Shown here: piece after piece, positions 17,027 through 26,146 of the stretch
Position numbering within the stretch: position 1 is the first letter of the stretch
Layout of the letters: every line of letters begins with the position of its first letter
Source of the DNA: Flavobacteriales bacterium
GTDB taxonomy: Bacteria; Bacteroidota; Bacteroidia; Flavobacteriales_F; PHOS-HE28
Reading direction: 5' to 3'
Assembly (NCBI GenBank): GCA_016710015.1
Contig: JADJLR010000005.1
Coordinates: 186,001 to 250,000, forward strand
DNA: 64,000 nucleotides
Notes under the pieces: generated by a model
What the model was told of the DNA's origin: nothing
Databases searched by the model: none
The model's input: only the letters and a program-made list of their open reading frames with translations
Program-made: the position numbers and the translations under genes

Positions 17027-18709
17027 ATGCCCACGAGTGACCAATTTGCTGCGGCTGAACTCGCGCGCTTATGCGCTGCCAAAGGCATCCGCCACGCGGT
17101 GATAAGCCCAGGGAGCCGGAGCGCGCCATTGGTCATCGCCTTCAGCAAACAGGAGGGCATCGAATGCCTTCAGGTGATCGACGAGCGCAGTGCCGCATTC
17201 TTCGCCTTGGGCATGGCCCAACAACTGCACGCACCCGTGGCCTTGATCTGCACCAGTGGAAGTGCAGTGCTCAACTATGGCCCAGCTATCGCAGAAGCGT
17301 TCTATCAACGCATTCCGATGTTGGTGATCACGGCGGACCGACCTGAGGAATGGGTGGATCAAGGAGAGGGACAGGCGATCCGGCAACAGAACGTTCTGGC
17401 CTTGCACATGAAGCGAAGTGTGCAATTGCCACGCTTGCTCGGCGATGATCTTGCGCAATGGCATTGTGGCCGACTGATCAACGAAGCCATCGATGCCACT
17501 TTGCTCCCCGTTCCCGGTCCGGTGCATGTGAACGTGCCATTCGCGGAGCCGCTCTATGGCATTACGGAAGAAACCGCGACCTCACGCTTCATCGCGCCGA
17601 TCATGACGGAATCCTTCATCCTACCGGAACATGCACGGTGGTTGATCGGACAGTTGTCGGCTTGTAAGAAAGTGATGGTGCTCGCTGGCCAAGGTGTGTG
17701 GAGCGAAGGCTTGCGTGAGCAAATGCTTCACTTGGCCACCATGCCACAGGTGACGGTCCATACCGAAGCGACCAGCAATTTGGACGAACCGGCTTTCATC
17801 ACTTGCATCGACCGGGTGATCGAAGCGGTCAACAACAAGAACGAGAAGGACCTTCGGCCGGACCTCTTGATCACATTCGGCGGTGCGGTGGTGAGCAAGC
17901 GCATCAAAGGTCTGCTACGGAAATGGAAACCAGCACAGCATTGGAACATCGATCTGGGCCAGCGGCATTACGATACGTACCAGAGCCTGACCCACGACAT
18001 CGCAGTAAGTCCAGAGATCTTCTTCGCGCAGATCGCACCACAGGTGCAGCCCAACGAAAGCATCTACGGTGAAGTGTGGAAGATGATGGATGTGAGTACA
18101 CGTGGCATGCACACCCGCTCGGTGGCCGATGCTCCATTCTGCGATCTCACTGTATTCAACACCTTACTGGACCGCATCCCTGGGGATAGCGCTGTTCATC
18201 TCGCGAACAGTACTCCAGCGCGTTATGTGCAACTCTTCGACCGGGTGCGTGGACATCGCTGGTTCAGCAACCGTGGCACGAGCGGCATTGATGGTTGTAC
18301 GAGCACGGCCGTTGGCGCGGCTTTCGCGACGCAGCAACTCACCACCTTGATCACCGGTGATACGGCCTTCTGTTACGACAGCAATGCGTTCTGGAACAAA
18401 CAGCTTTCACCATTGCTGAAGGTGATCGTGATCGACAACGACGGCGGGAACATCTTCCGCGTGATCGAAGGGCCGGATAAGGATCCCGAATTGTTGCCAT
18501 GGTTCGATGCACCGCATGGACGCAATATCGAGCAACTCGTGCGATCGTTCAACCTATCCTACTATCACGCCAACGACCAGCACAGCTTGGAAGCCGGCAT
18601 CGACAAGCTCTACACGCAGCATGAAGCACCGGCTGTTCTGCACATCAGCACCGATAGGTTCACCTCGCCGAAAGTGTTGCGGGAATACTTCAAACGGCTA
18701 TCACAGTAA
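17027..18709 (+). CDS. menD: SEPHCHC synthase (2-succinyl-5-enolpyruvyl-6-hydroxy-3-cyclohexene-1-carboxylate synthase)
   Basis: 560 residues from ATG 17027, the usual MenD length. TPP enzyme: pyrimidine-domain residues in HAVISPGSRSAPLVIAF and IDERSAAFFALGMAQ (catalytic Glu), CTSGSAVLNYGPAIAEA, then the PP-domain GDTAFCYDSNAFWN and VIVIDNDGGNIFRVIEGP. Condenses isochorismate with 2-oxoglutarate, releasing CO2. Upstream in-frame codons overlap menF and are not used. It is followed by a short palindromic repeat before menB. Confidence 0.93.
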   Translation: MPTSDQFAAAELARLCAAKGIRHAVISPGSRSAPLVIAFSKQEGIECLQVIDERSAAFFALGMAQQLHAPVALICTSGSAVLNYGPAIAEAFYQRIPMLVITADRPEEWVDQGEGQAIRQQNVLALHMKRSVQLPRLLGDDLAQWHCGRLINEAIDATLLPVPGPVHVNVPFAEPLYGITEETATSRFIAPIMTESFILPEHARWLIGQLSACKKVMVLAGQGVWSEGLREQMLHLATMPQVTVHTEATSNLDEPAFITCIDRVIEAVNNKNEKDLRPDLLITFGGAVVSKRIKGLLRKWKPAQHWNIDLGQRHYDTYQSLTHDIAVSPEIFFAQIAPQVQPNESIYGEVWKMMDVSTRGMHTRSVADAPFCDLTVFNTLLDRIPGDSAVHLANSTPARYVQLFDRVRGHRWFSNRGTSGIDGCTSTAVGAAFATQQLTTLITGDTAFCYDSNAFWNKQLSPLLKVIVIDNDGGNIFRVIEGPDKDPELLPWFDAPHGRNIEQLVRSFNLSYYHANDQHSLEAGIDKLYTQHEAPAVLHISTDRFTSPKVLREYFKRLSQ

Positions 18710-18719
18710 GGGCGAGAGG

Positions 18720-18742
18720 TTCCGGGTCAAGCCCGGAATGAC
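18720..18742. repeat. REP-like palindromic unit between menD and menB
   Basis: TCCGGG-TCAAG-CCCGGA hairpin followed by ATGAC. A close relative occurs at 22731-22755 after menE and a degenerate one at 22762-22781, so it is a dispersed intergenic unit. Confidence 0.6.
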
Positions 18743-18745
18743 AAA

Positions 18746-19573
18746 ATGACCATGAGCAAAAGAAACTGGAAGACCATCAAGGCATACTCGGACATTCGTT
18801 TCGAGTTCTTCGAAGGGATCGCTAAGATCACGATCAACCGTCCGGAGGTGTACAACGCATTTCGCCCGGATACGAACACGCAAATGATCGAGGCCATGGA
18901 CATGGCACGTGAGGACCCGGCCATCGGTGTGGTGGTCTTCACCGGCGAAGGTGACAAGGCCTTCTGCAGCGGCGGCGACCAGAACGTGAAAGGCCGTGGA
19001 GGCTACATCGGTACGGATGGTATCCCGCGCCTCAACGTGCTCGACCTGCACAAGCGGATCCGCGAAATACCCAAGCCAGTAGTAGCGATGGTGAACGGTT
19101 ATGCCATCGGCGGTGGTCATGTACTGCACGTGGTATGCGACCTTACCATCGCTGCGGACCACGCACGCTTCGGGCAGACCGGCCCCAAGGTGGGCAGCTT
19201 CGATGCAGGATTCGGCAGCAACTACCTCGCTCGTCATGTGGGGCAGAAGAAGGCCCGCGAGATCTGGTTCCTGTGCAATCAATACAGCGCAAAGGAGGCC
19301 GAGGACATGGGCATGGTGAACAAGGTGGTCCCTCTTGCCGAGCTGGAGGACACGACCGTGGAGTGGTGTAAGACCATGATGCAGCGCAGCCCGCTCGCTC
19401 TACGGATGATCAAGCGCGGATTGAACGCTGAACTGGATGGGCAACGCGGCTTAATGGAGTTCGCTGGTGATGCCACCTTGATGTATTACCTAATGGACGA
19501 AGCGCAGGAAGGGCGCAATGCGTTCTTGGAGAAGCGCGCACCGGATTTCCAGAAGTTCCCGAAGTTCCCTTGA
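18746..19573 (+). CDS. menB: 1,4-dihydroxy-2-naphthoyl-CoA synthase
   Basis: 275 residues; ATG 18752 (MSKRNWKTIK) is an equally good start. Crotonase fold: ITINRPEVYNAFRP, GDKAFCSGGDQNVKG (oxyanion loop and typical MenB GGDQ), AIGGGHVLHVVCDLTIAAD, FGQTGPKVGSFDAGFGSNYLARHVG and KKAREIWF are all MenB hallmarks. Cyclises o-succinylbenzoyl-CoA to DHNA-CoA. Lies between two short repeat elements (18720-18742 and 19581-19620) inside the operon. Confidence 0.95.
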   Translation: MTMSKRNWKTIKAYSDIRFEFFEGIAKITINRPEVYNAFRPDTNTQMIEAMDMAREDPAIGVVVFTGEGDKAFCSGGDQNVKGRGGYIGTDGIPRLNVLDLHKRIREIPKPVVAMVNGYAIGGGHVLHVVCDLTIAADHARFGQTGPKVGSFDAGFGSNYLARHVGQKKAREIWFLCNQYSAKEAEDMGMVNKVVPLAELEDTTVEWCKTMMQRSPLALRMIKRGLNAELDGQRGLMEFAGDATLMYYLMDEAQEGRNAFLEKRAPDFQKFPKFP

Positions 19574-19580
19574 GCCGGTT

Positions 19581-19620
19581 CAACGCAGAGGCACAGAGGA
19601 CGCAGAGTTTCGCAGAGTTC
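19581..19620. repeat. Short iterated CGCAGAG/CACAGAG repeat between menB and menA
   Basis: Four near-identical 7-mers at 19584, 19592, 19601 and 19611 (CGCAGAG, CACAGAG, CGCAGAG, CGCAGAG) spaced 8-10 bases. It fills the 52-base gap. Similar purine-rich intergenic repeats are familiar in environmental genomes; no function known to me. Confidence 0.55.
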
Positions 19621-19625
19621 GATCC

Positions 19626-20537
19626 ATGAAGCATTGGCTATCCGCCTTACGATTGCGCACTTTGCCTCTGGCGGTGAGCAGCATCATCGTCGGTAGTGCG
19701 TTGGCCCACATCGTGATCCGCCCATCCCTTGAGCGAGGATTCCGGTGGCCTGTGTTCGCACTGACACTAATTACCGCTGTACTTCTTCAAGTCCTTAGCA
19801 ATCTCGCCAATGATCTCGGTGATCATCAGCACGGTACGGACAACCTAGACCGCGTGGGTCCGCAGCGTTCGGTTCAGAGCGGTACGATCTCACCTGCGCA
19901 AATGGAACGCGCGATGATCATTTGTGGTTTACTCGCATTCCTCAGCGGCTGCACCTTGATCGTATTCGCGCTCGGCTTCACGACGCAGACGTTGATCTTC
20001 CTGATCATCGGCCTAGTTGCGATCGGCGCTGCTGTGAAGTACACCTTCGGAAAGAACCCGTACGGCTATGCGGGACTGGGTGATATAAGTGTATTCCTGT
20101 TCTTCGGGATCGTGGGTGTATGCGGAACCTTCTATCTGCATACGCGCGCCTTCGCATGGCCTGTCCTGTTTCCTGCAATTTCCATGGGGTTGCTTAGTGC
20201 CGGTGTACTCAATGTGAACAACATGCGCGACATCGTGAACGATATGGCCAGTGGTAAACGAACGCTGGTCGTGCGCATGGGTAGCGCGAATGCTCGTGCG
20301 TACCACACTTTACTTATTACGGGCGGTGTACTTGGCTTTGTCGGCTTTGGTTTGCTGGCCGACCTCGGCTGGAGCATGTGGTTGTACTTGGTCCTAGTAC
20401 CGGCTTTCATCTTCCATTTGCAGCGTGTTTGGTCTGCACCTGAGCCACGTGCACTGGACCCACAACTGAAAGTGCTCGCTCTCGGCACGTTAGTAATGTC
20501 GCTACTCTTCGCGTTGGGCGTTATCCTTGCGCTATGA
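19626..20537 (+). CDS. menA: 1,4-dihydroxy-2-naphthoate polyprenyltransferase
   Basis: 303 residues from ATG 19626 (MKHWLSALRLRTLPLAVSS), chosen over an upstream frame that reads through the repeat. UbiA-family membrane protein with about eight or nine hydrophobic segments. The two Asp motifs are seen: NLANDLGDHQHGTDNLD and the later NNMRDIVNDMASGKRTL. Attaches the isoprenoid tail to DHNA with loss of CO2, making demethylmenaquinone at the inner membrane. The stop overlaps the menC start (ATGA, 20534-20537). Confidence 0.93.
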   Translation: MKHWLSALRLRTLPLAVSSIIVGSALAHIVIRPSLERGFRWPVFALTLITAVLLQVLSNLANDLGDHQHGTDNLDRVGPQRSVQSGTISPAQMERAMIICGLLAFLSGCTLIVFALGFTTQTLIFLIIGLVAIGAAVKYTFGKNPYGYAGLGDISVFLFFGIVGVCGTFYLHTRAFAWPVLFPAISMGLLSAGVLNVNNMRDIVNDMASGKRTLVVRMGSANARAYHTLLITGGVLGFVGFGLLADLGWSMWLYLVLVPAFIFHLQRVWSAPEPRALDPQLKVLALGTLVMSLLFALGVILAL

Positions 20538-21586
20538 TCAACGCACGTTGGATCGAACATGTGCTTGAACCCCGGTTTGAACTTGGCACCTCGAAGGGCC
20601 CGATCAACGCGCGTACCGTGTGGTACTTGATCGCGTGGCAGGAGAATAAACCAGAGATCCAAGGCATCGGCGAGGCTGCGCTCTTCCCCGGTCACAGCAA
20701 GGAATTCCCGGCCGATGTGCGTACCAAATTGGTGGAGCTCTGCGCAAACACCGCTGATTGGCAGCAACGCTTGACGACCGACCTTGTTGATGTGCCCAGT
20801 GTGCGCTTCGCTGTGGAGCAATGCCTGCGCGATCTGAAAGTGAGCGGCACCAAGCAGCTCTTCCCTTCGCCCTTCACCTTGGGCAAGCAGACCATTCCGA
20901 TCAATGGGTTGGTGTGGATGGGCGACAAGGCCACGATGAAGACCCGGATCCGTGAGCAGATCGACAAGGGTTTCACGACGGTGAAGATGAAGATCGGCGC
21001 GATCGGGATCGACGATGAACTGGAACTGCTCCGTTCGGTGCGAGCGGAATTCAGCGCTGCGGATATCACCCTGCGCGTGGATGCGAACGGTGCCTTCACT
21101 TCTCAGAACGCGATGAATGTGCTGGAGCGCTTGGCCGAGCTTTCGATCCACAGCATTGAACAACCTGTCGCTCCAGGGCTGTATGAGGTGATGGCTGAAC
21201 TCTGTGAGCGTTCACCCCTACCGATCGGCTTGGACGAGGACCTGATCGGCCTCAACAACCATGACCTGAAAGTGGACCTGCTGAAGAACGTGAAGCCACC
21301 GTACATCGTGATCAAACCGAGCTTGGTGGGCGGTTGGGCGGCCACCAAGGAGTGGATCGACCTGGCCGAAGAGCGTGGTATCGGTTGGTGGATCACCAGC
21401 GCTTTGGAAAGCAGCATCGGGTTGAATGCCATCGCGCAATTCACTGCAACACTGAACGTGGAAATGCCGCAAGGGCTAGGCACCGGAAATGTGTACGCCA
21501 ACAACATCCCATCGCCGCTGATCGCCGAAAACGGCGCACTGCGGTACAGACCCGAAAAGGCATGGGACCTTTCCTCGATCCGCTGA
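20534..21586 (+). CDS. menC: o-Succinylbenzoate synthase
   Basis: 350 residues, enolase superfamily (MLE subgroup). N-terminal capping domain contains GIGEAALFPG; barrel motifs are KMK in TVKMKIGA (general base Lys), metal ligands in LRVDANGAF, SIEQPV and GLDEDLIG, then VIKPSLVGGW (second Lys) and ALESSIGLNAIAQF. Dehydrates SHCHC to o-succinylbenzoate. Starts inside the menA stop and is one base from menE. Confidence 0.92.
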   Translation: MINARWIEHVLEPRFELGTSKGPINARTVWYLIAWQENKPEIQGIGEAALFPGHSKEFPADVRTKLVELCANTADWQQRLTTDLVDVPSVRFAVEQCLRDLKVSGTKQLFPSPFTLGKQTIPINGLVWMGDKATMKTRIREQIDKGFTTVKMKIGAIGIDDELELLRSVRAEFSAADITLRVDANGAFTSQNAMNVLERLAELSIHSIEQPVAPGLYEVMAELCERSPLPIGLDEDLIGLNNHDLKVDLLKNVKPPYIVIKPSLVGGWAATKEWIDLAEERGIGWWITSALESSIGLNAIAQFTATLNVEMPQGLGTGNVYANNIPSPLIAENGALRYRPEKAWDLSSIR

Positions 21587-21587
21587 T

Positions 21588-22700
21588 ATGGCCAAGCGCA
21601 AGACCTATGCGACGACCATGGAGACCGCATTCAAGCAGTTGACCTTGGACGGTGTGACGATGGATGCGTTCCATGCATTCAAGGCAGTGGATCGGTTCAC
21701 CAAGCGGCGTTTCGCAAAGAAGCATGCGTGGCAGCAGTCCTTGTACGATACGGTCTTCAACCTCTGGATCTCCGGGCAAAAAGGAATGAATGCCCGCACG
21801 AGTGGCACGACCGGTCCGCCCAAGCACATCCGAATTCCACGTCGCGACCTTGTGAACAGCGCACGCCTCACCGCTGATACCTTCCATTTGGAAGCCGGTG
21901 ATCGTGTGTTGCACTGCTTGCCAAGCGATTTCATTGCCGGTAAAATGATGATCGTGCGCGCCTTCGCCTTGGGTCTTGACCTGCACATCCAAGACCCGCG
22001 TGGTAGTGTGTTGGACAATTTGAGAACGACCGATCGGTTCAAGTTCACACCTATGGTACCCGTGCAATTGCATCGCGCCATACAGGAAGATCGAACGCGG
22101 GTGGAACGCCAGTTCGAGACCATCCTACTCGGCGGTGGCCCAGTGAGTGAAGCCCTGATCGAAGACCTGCAAGGGTTATCTACGCACGTGTTCCAGAGCT
22201 ATGGCAGCACAGAGACCGTGACCCATGTAGCGATGCGTCTGCTCAACGGCTTGGAAGCTCCGGATGAATTCCGAGCGCTGGGCAATGTCCATTTCGCGCG
22301 GGATCCACGCGGCTGCTTGGTGATCCACACACCGCACCTCAGCGTGAAACAGCACGTGACGAATGATCTGGTGGATCTCTTGGATGACGTTTCGTTCCGA
22401 TGGCTGGGCCGCTGGGACTGCGTGATCCTGAGCGGTGGTAAGAAGATCTTCCCGGAACAATTGGAGGCCAAGACCGCGGGGCATGTGGCCTACCCGCACT
22501 ACTTCAGCAGTGTACCCGATCCGGTGCTGGGCCAAGCTGTTATGCTCACCTTGGAAACGGACAAACCGGAAGCTGACGTACTTCCGGAAGTGATGGAGGT
22601 CATCATGGAAATGCTTCACCCCCACGAATGGCCACGCCGCGTGATCGCGTTGCGGAAGATCGAACGGACCAGCAGTGGGAAGGTGGTGCGGAGTGGTTGA
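21588..22700 (+). CDS. menE: o-Succinylbenzoate-CoA ligase
   Basis: 370 residues, an ANL-family adenylating enzyme in the short Bacteroidota form. P-loop TSGTTGPPKHI, then FQSYGSTETVTHVA (acyl-substrate and ATP site), FRWLGRWDCVILSGGKKIFPEQLE (hinge and C-domain start) and the terminal IERTSSGKVVRSG with the catalytic Lys. Activates o-succinylbenzoate for MenB. The N-terminal 60 residues are unusually Lys/Arg/Thr rich (MAKRKTYATTMETAFKQL). Last gene of the men operon; a pair of REP-like repeats follows. Confidence 0.9.
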   Translation: MAKRKTYATTMETAFKQLTLDGVTMDAFHAFKAVDRFTKRRFAKKHAWQQSLYDTVFNLWISGQKGMNARTSGTTGPPKHIRIPRRDLVNSARLTADTFHLEAGDRVLHCLPSDFIAGKMMIVRAFALGLDLHIQDPRGSVLDNLRTTDRFKFTPMVPVQLHRAIQEDRTRVERQFETILLGGGPVSEALIEDLQGLSTHVFQSYGSTETVTHVAMRLLNGLEAPDEFRALGNVHFARDPRGCLVIHTPHLSVKQHVTNDLVDLLDDVSFRWLGRWDCVILSGGKKIFPEQLEAKTAGHVAYPHYFSSVPDPVLGQAVMLTLETDKPEADVLPEVMEVIMEMLHPHEWPRRVIALRKIERTSSGKVVRSG

Positions 22701-22730
22701 GGTGAACTCAGCGCATTGTCGCCGGATCGA

Positions 22731-22781
22731 GATCCCGGGTCAGGCCCGGAATGACATCGCATCGGTCAAGTCGGGAATGAC
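22731..22781. repeat. REP-like palindromic units after menE
   Basis: 22731-22755 holds CCCGGGTCAGGCCCGGAATG, a near copy of the unit at 18720-18742. 22762-22781 (TCGGTCAAGTCGGGAATGAC) is a degenerate second copy in the same orientation. They sit between the convergent menE and rluD stops and might help end transcription. Confidence 0.55.
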
Positions 22782-22808
22782 CGATCAGCAGGAAAGCCCG
22801 GAAAGCAC

Positions 22809-23900
22809 TCACTTCATGTTGTTCACCGCCTCCTTGTCCAGGGGGGTATCATTGTCATCTTCATGCGCTGGTTTCCACGCGGTGTAGTGGCGCCATTTGT
22901 CCAGCACCGTTTGCATATCCTGTGGTAGTGGACTTTCGAAATGCATGCGCTCGCCAGTGATCGGGTGTGTGATGTCCAAGGTGCGAGCGTGCAAGGCTTG
23001 GCGCGGGATCATCTTGAAGCAATTCTCGACGAACTGCCTGTACTTCGTGAATGTCGTTCCCTTCAACACACGGTTGCCGCCATAGTTCGCATCGTTGAAT
23101 AGCGGGTGTCCTTTCCACTGCATGTGGACGCGGATCTGGTGCGTACGGCCCGTCTCCAATTTGCATTCCACCATGGTGATGTAACGGAAGCGCTCGATCA
23201 CCTTCCATCTCGTCAATGCGTGCTTGCCTTGGTCACCATTTGGAAAGACCGCTTGCACGGTGCGATCCTTCACCGATCGGCCGATGTGGCCTTCGATCTC
23301 GCCTTCATCCTCATCGAAATCACCCCAGACCAAGGCATTGTATCTGCGGTCGCTGGTGCGCTCGAAGAACTGACGGGCCAAGTGCGTGAGTGCCTCCTCC
23401 GTCTTGCCGATCACCATCACGCCCGTGGTGTCCTTGTCCAAGCGATGCACCAGACCAGGACGAGGTATCTCTGCACCCGGCGTGCTTGGCAGCTTGCCAA
23501 AATGGAATAGCAGTGCATTCACCAACGTACCGTACCAGTTGCCGTGACCCGGATGCACGACAAGACCAGCTTGCTTATCGATCACCAGGATATGATCGTC
23601 CTCGTAGAGCACGCTCAATGGAATGTCCTCCGGCTGGATCTCCGTATCGCGCTGCGGATAGGGCAGCACGATGCTGATGGCATCACCGGGTTTCACCTTC
23701 TGGCTCGGCTTCGCAGTCTTCTCGTTCACCAAGACATTGCCTGCCTTGGCCGCGACCTGTATACGGTTCCGTGAAGTATTCGCCAGCCGATCGAACAGGA
23801 ATTTATCCAACCGGATCAACGATTGGTTGGGGTCGCAAACAATGCGATGATGTTCGAAGAGTTCTTGTTCCTCTCCTGCAACGTCGAGTTCGTTATCCAT
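22809..23900 (-). CDS. rluD: RluD-family 23S rRNA pseudouridine synthase
   Basis: 363 residues. N-terminal S4 RNA-binding domain (IRLDKFLFDRLANTSRNRIQ to AKPSQKVKPGD), then the RluA catalytic core: VIDKQAGLVVHPG, LVHRLDKDTTGVMV with the catalytic Asp, GRTHQIRVHMQWKGHPLFND, and a terminal ALHARTLDITHPITGERM. Makes pseudouridines in helix 69 of 23S rRNA if it is the true RluD; RluC/RluA specificity cannot be excluded. Its start overlaps the stop of the upstream T9SS gene by one base (TGATG). Confidence 0.9.
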   Translation of the reverse strand: MDNELDVAGEEQELFEHHRIVCDPNQSLIRLDKFLFDRLANTSRNRIQVAAKAGNVLVNEKTAKPSQKVKPGDAISIVLPYPQRDTEIQPEDIPLSVLYEDDHILVIDKQAGLVVHPGHGNWYGTLVNALLFHFGKLPSTPGAEIPRPGLVHRLDKDTTGVMVIGKTEEALTHLARQFFERTSDRRYNALVWGDFDEDEGEIEGHIGRSVKDRTVQAVFPNGDQGKHALTRWKVIERFRYITMVECKLETGRTHQIRVHMQWKGHPLFNDANYGGNRVLKGTTFTKYRQFVENCFKMIPRQALHARTLDITHPITGERMHFESPLPQDMQTVLDKWRHYTAWKPAHEDDNDTPLDKEAVNNMK

Positions 23901-26146
23901 CAGTGTTGGACGATGAGCCGCCCTTGTGCCAAGGTGAAGCCGGTGGCATCTGATATCCTCACCACGTAGGGTCCGGGGGCCAAGTTACCCGTAGAAAGAG
24001 CAACACCTTCCGAAACCGGACTGCGAAGGATCGTTCGTCCTGTAACATCCACACATTCAAGCGTGGCCCTAGCTGGTATTCCATCCGGTAGCCGAACACG
24101 GAAATCTTCGGAAGCGGGATTTGGAAAGATGAGCAGTTGGGACCGCAGCGCCTGCTCTTCCACACTGGACCAAGGATCGGCTCCGGCCAGCATCACCGGC
24201 CGCATCATCAATGAACCGTTGAAGCTCGTGTTGTTGAAACTGTTCCCCGTCTTGTAGAAGATCTTGGTCTTGTTGTTCCGGTTCCGATCGAAGCCGATAT
24301 TCATGGCCGCCGCATTGGTCTGCGTCCATCCCACATAGATGGTCCCTTCCACCCGGATGACCGAATCAAGCTCGTACTCCACGAACTTGTCGATCCCATC
24401 CAAACGATATTCGGGCGACGAGAACGAGTAATCCTGATGCTGGATCACCTCGGGGTTCAAACTCGTCCACACCGTGAGTAGGAACGAACCTTCATCCGGA
24501 GGCAAGGTCGGTGGCTGGTTCGCCATGGGGTTGAAGTACATGCGGATGGCACGCAAGGAATCCGGCCCGATGAGGTCGTAGCGGCAGGCCAATTTGGCTC
24601 CGGCAGCATTGAGCCTGTAACCGGCTTCTGCGCTGCCATCATCGTACGCATAGTAGTTGCTCAATTCTTGGCGCAGATGGATCGTGTCGTTGTAGCGGTT
24701 GATGTCCGGGGTGGCATTCGCCCAGAACTTCACATCCCAGAATGCGGCATCCGTGCTCGGCGAATTATCATACACGAAGCTGTTCGGCGCGCTGTTGATC
24801 GGGTGATCCACCGAGAGGATCGACGCGGCGTTCCCACTTGAATTCACGCCATTGGTGAAATTGTCGAGTGGCCCTCCGTCCTCATTCACCGCCGACATGC
24901 CGTAGGTGATGAAGCGATCGTTGATGTCGAGATTGCGCAATTTCTCCTGCACATTGAGCGCCATGGAACTTGCCGAAGCCTCGTTGAATCTCCGGAACGG
25001 CACCGAGGTATAGGTCTGGAGGATGCTCGCCTCCGGATAGATGTACGCCACATCCACCAACCGAACGTCATTGAAGGTGCGTTGCGCGGCGAGGCGCAAG
25101 TAGTCCAAATGCCAATGATCGAAGGAACCACTGAGTGTGGCGTAGTTCGCGAACCGGAACTGGAAACCCTCTTTGAGGAAACGCTCCTGCTTCACCGGGA
25201 TCAGGATCTGTTGGAATGCCGCTTGATCCACGTACGGGATCCCCCAAACACGGTACCAGGATTGTTCCAGCGGTGCATAGAATTCCAGTAAAAGACTGTC
25301 TCCCAACTGCGGAATGGAATCACCACTGAGACCTTTCGCTTGGTAGAAGAAGCTGAGGTAGATGGAATCACTGGCTGGATACTCCAGGTCGATCGGCACC
25401 GAGGTCAGATGATCCGCTCGGCCATAGGCTGAATAGTTCTCGAAGTCGTACGGATAGCCCGTGCGAGAGAGCCCATCGAACGTGGCCACTCCGATGGTCG
25501 GTGGCTCCACCGGATACGTACCGTTGATGTAGACATCATCATCCTGCCACAGGATCAACGGCGTGGACACATCATTCATCATATACGTACCGCCAGCAGG
25601 GGCCACCACGTACACCAACAAGGAATCCTGTATCAGCGCTGGACTTGTTAAGAAGGTGGTGTCCGGCGGCGGTGCGATCAATGAATCCAAGATGTTGTAC
25701 GCTGGCCATGCCTCGATCACTTGCGAAGTCACCGGGTACGTACTGAGGTCCCGCACCGTGACGAACACACTGGGCAACGGCGTACGGGTGGTCACTGGTG
25801 GTTCGGCACCATCCACTGTCCGCCTGAAGGTGGTATCCGTGGAATAGGCCATTTCTGGTGTGGAAACACCGGCCACCTCCAAGCGGTAAGCGATATGGTC
25901 CAGAGTGACATCCGTATCCGATGCTCGCGCATTTCGTTTACGTGTGCGGTCGATGGAGAAATCATCCATCAACGGAATGTCCTGCATGACGTACTCATAG
26001 ACGAACACCCGGTCCACGCCATCCTTCTGGCGCACTTGTTCTCCGTTCGGGCGCGTGGATAAGGCACGCAACTCTTCGCCCTGACCCCATGCCACGGATG
26101 CGATGCAGAGCAAGGCGAGTATAAGTATGCTTCTACTGTTGATCAT
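23900..26146 (-). CDS. Large T9SS-sorted secreted protein
   Basis: 748 residues from ATG 26146 (MINSRSILILALLCIASVAWG, a signal peptide); the frame extends 6 codons further. The centre is a beta-rich region with no motif I can name, though LSFFYQAKGLSGDSIPQ, FDHWHLDYLRL and VEGTIYVGWTQTN resemble the jelly-roll-like parts of Bacteroidota secreted proteins. C-terminus is a type A sorting domain: IFPNPASEDFRVRLPDG, VDVTGRTIL, APGPYVVRISD, GRLIVQH. It overlaps the PASTA gene by 14 bases and rluD by 1, so it is embedded in a housekeeping operon. Confidence 0.8.
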   Translation of the reverse strand: MINSRSILILALLCIASVAWGQGEELRALSTRPNGEQVRQKDGVDRVFVYEYVMQDIPLMDDFSIDRTRKRNARASDTDVTLDHIAYRLEVAGVSTPEMAYSTDTTFRRTVDGAEPPVTTRTPLPSVFVTVRDLSTYPVTSQVIEAWPAYNILDSLIAPPPDTTFLTSPALIQDSLLVYVVAPAGGTYMMNDVSTPLILWQDDDVYINGTYPVEPPTIGVATFDGLSRTGYPYDFENYSAYGRADHLTSVPIDLEYPASDSIYLSFFYQAKGLSGDSIPQLGDSLLLEFYAPLEQSWYRVWGIPYVDQAAFQQILIPVKQERFLKEGFQFRFANYATLSGSFDHWHLDYLRLAAQRTFNDVRLVDVAYIYPEASILQTYTSVPFRRFNEASASSMALNVQEKLRNLDINDRFITYGMSAVNEDGGPLDNFTNGVNSSGNAASILSVDHPINSAPNSFVYDNSPSTDAAFWDVKFWANATPDINRYNDTIHLRQELSNYYAYDDGSAEAGYRLNAAGAKLACRYDLIGPDSLRAIRMYFNPMANQPPTLPPDEGSFLLTVWTSLNPEVIQHQDYSFSSPEYRLDGIDKFVEYELDSVIRVEGTIYVGWTQTNAAAMNIGFDRNRNNKTKIFYKTGNSFNNTSFNGSLMMRPVMLAGADPWSSVEEQALRSQLLIFPNPASEDFRVRLPDGIPARATLECVDVTGRTILRSPVSEGVALSTGNLAPGPYVVRISDATGFTLAQGRLIVQH

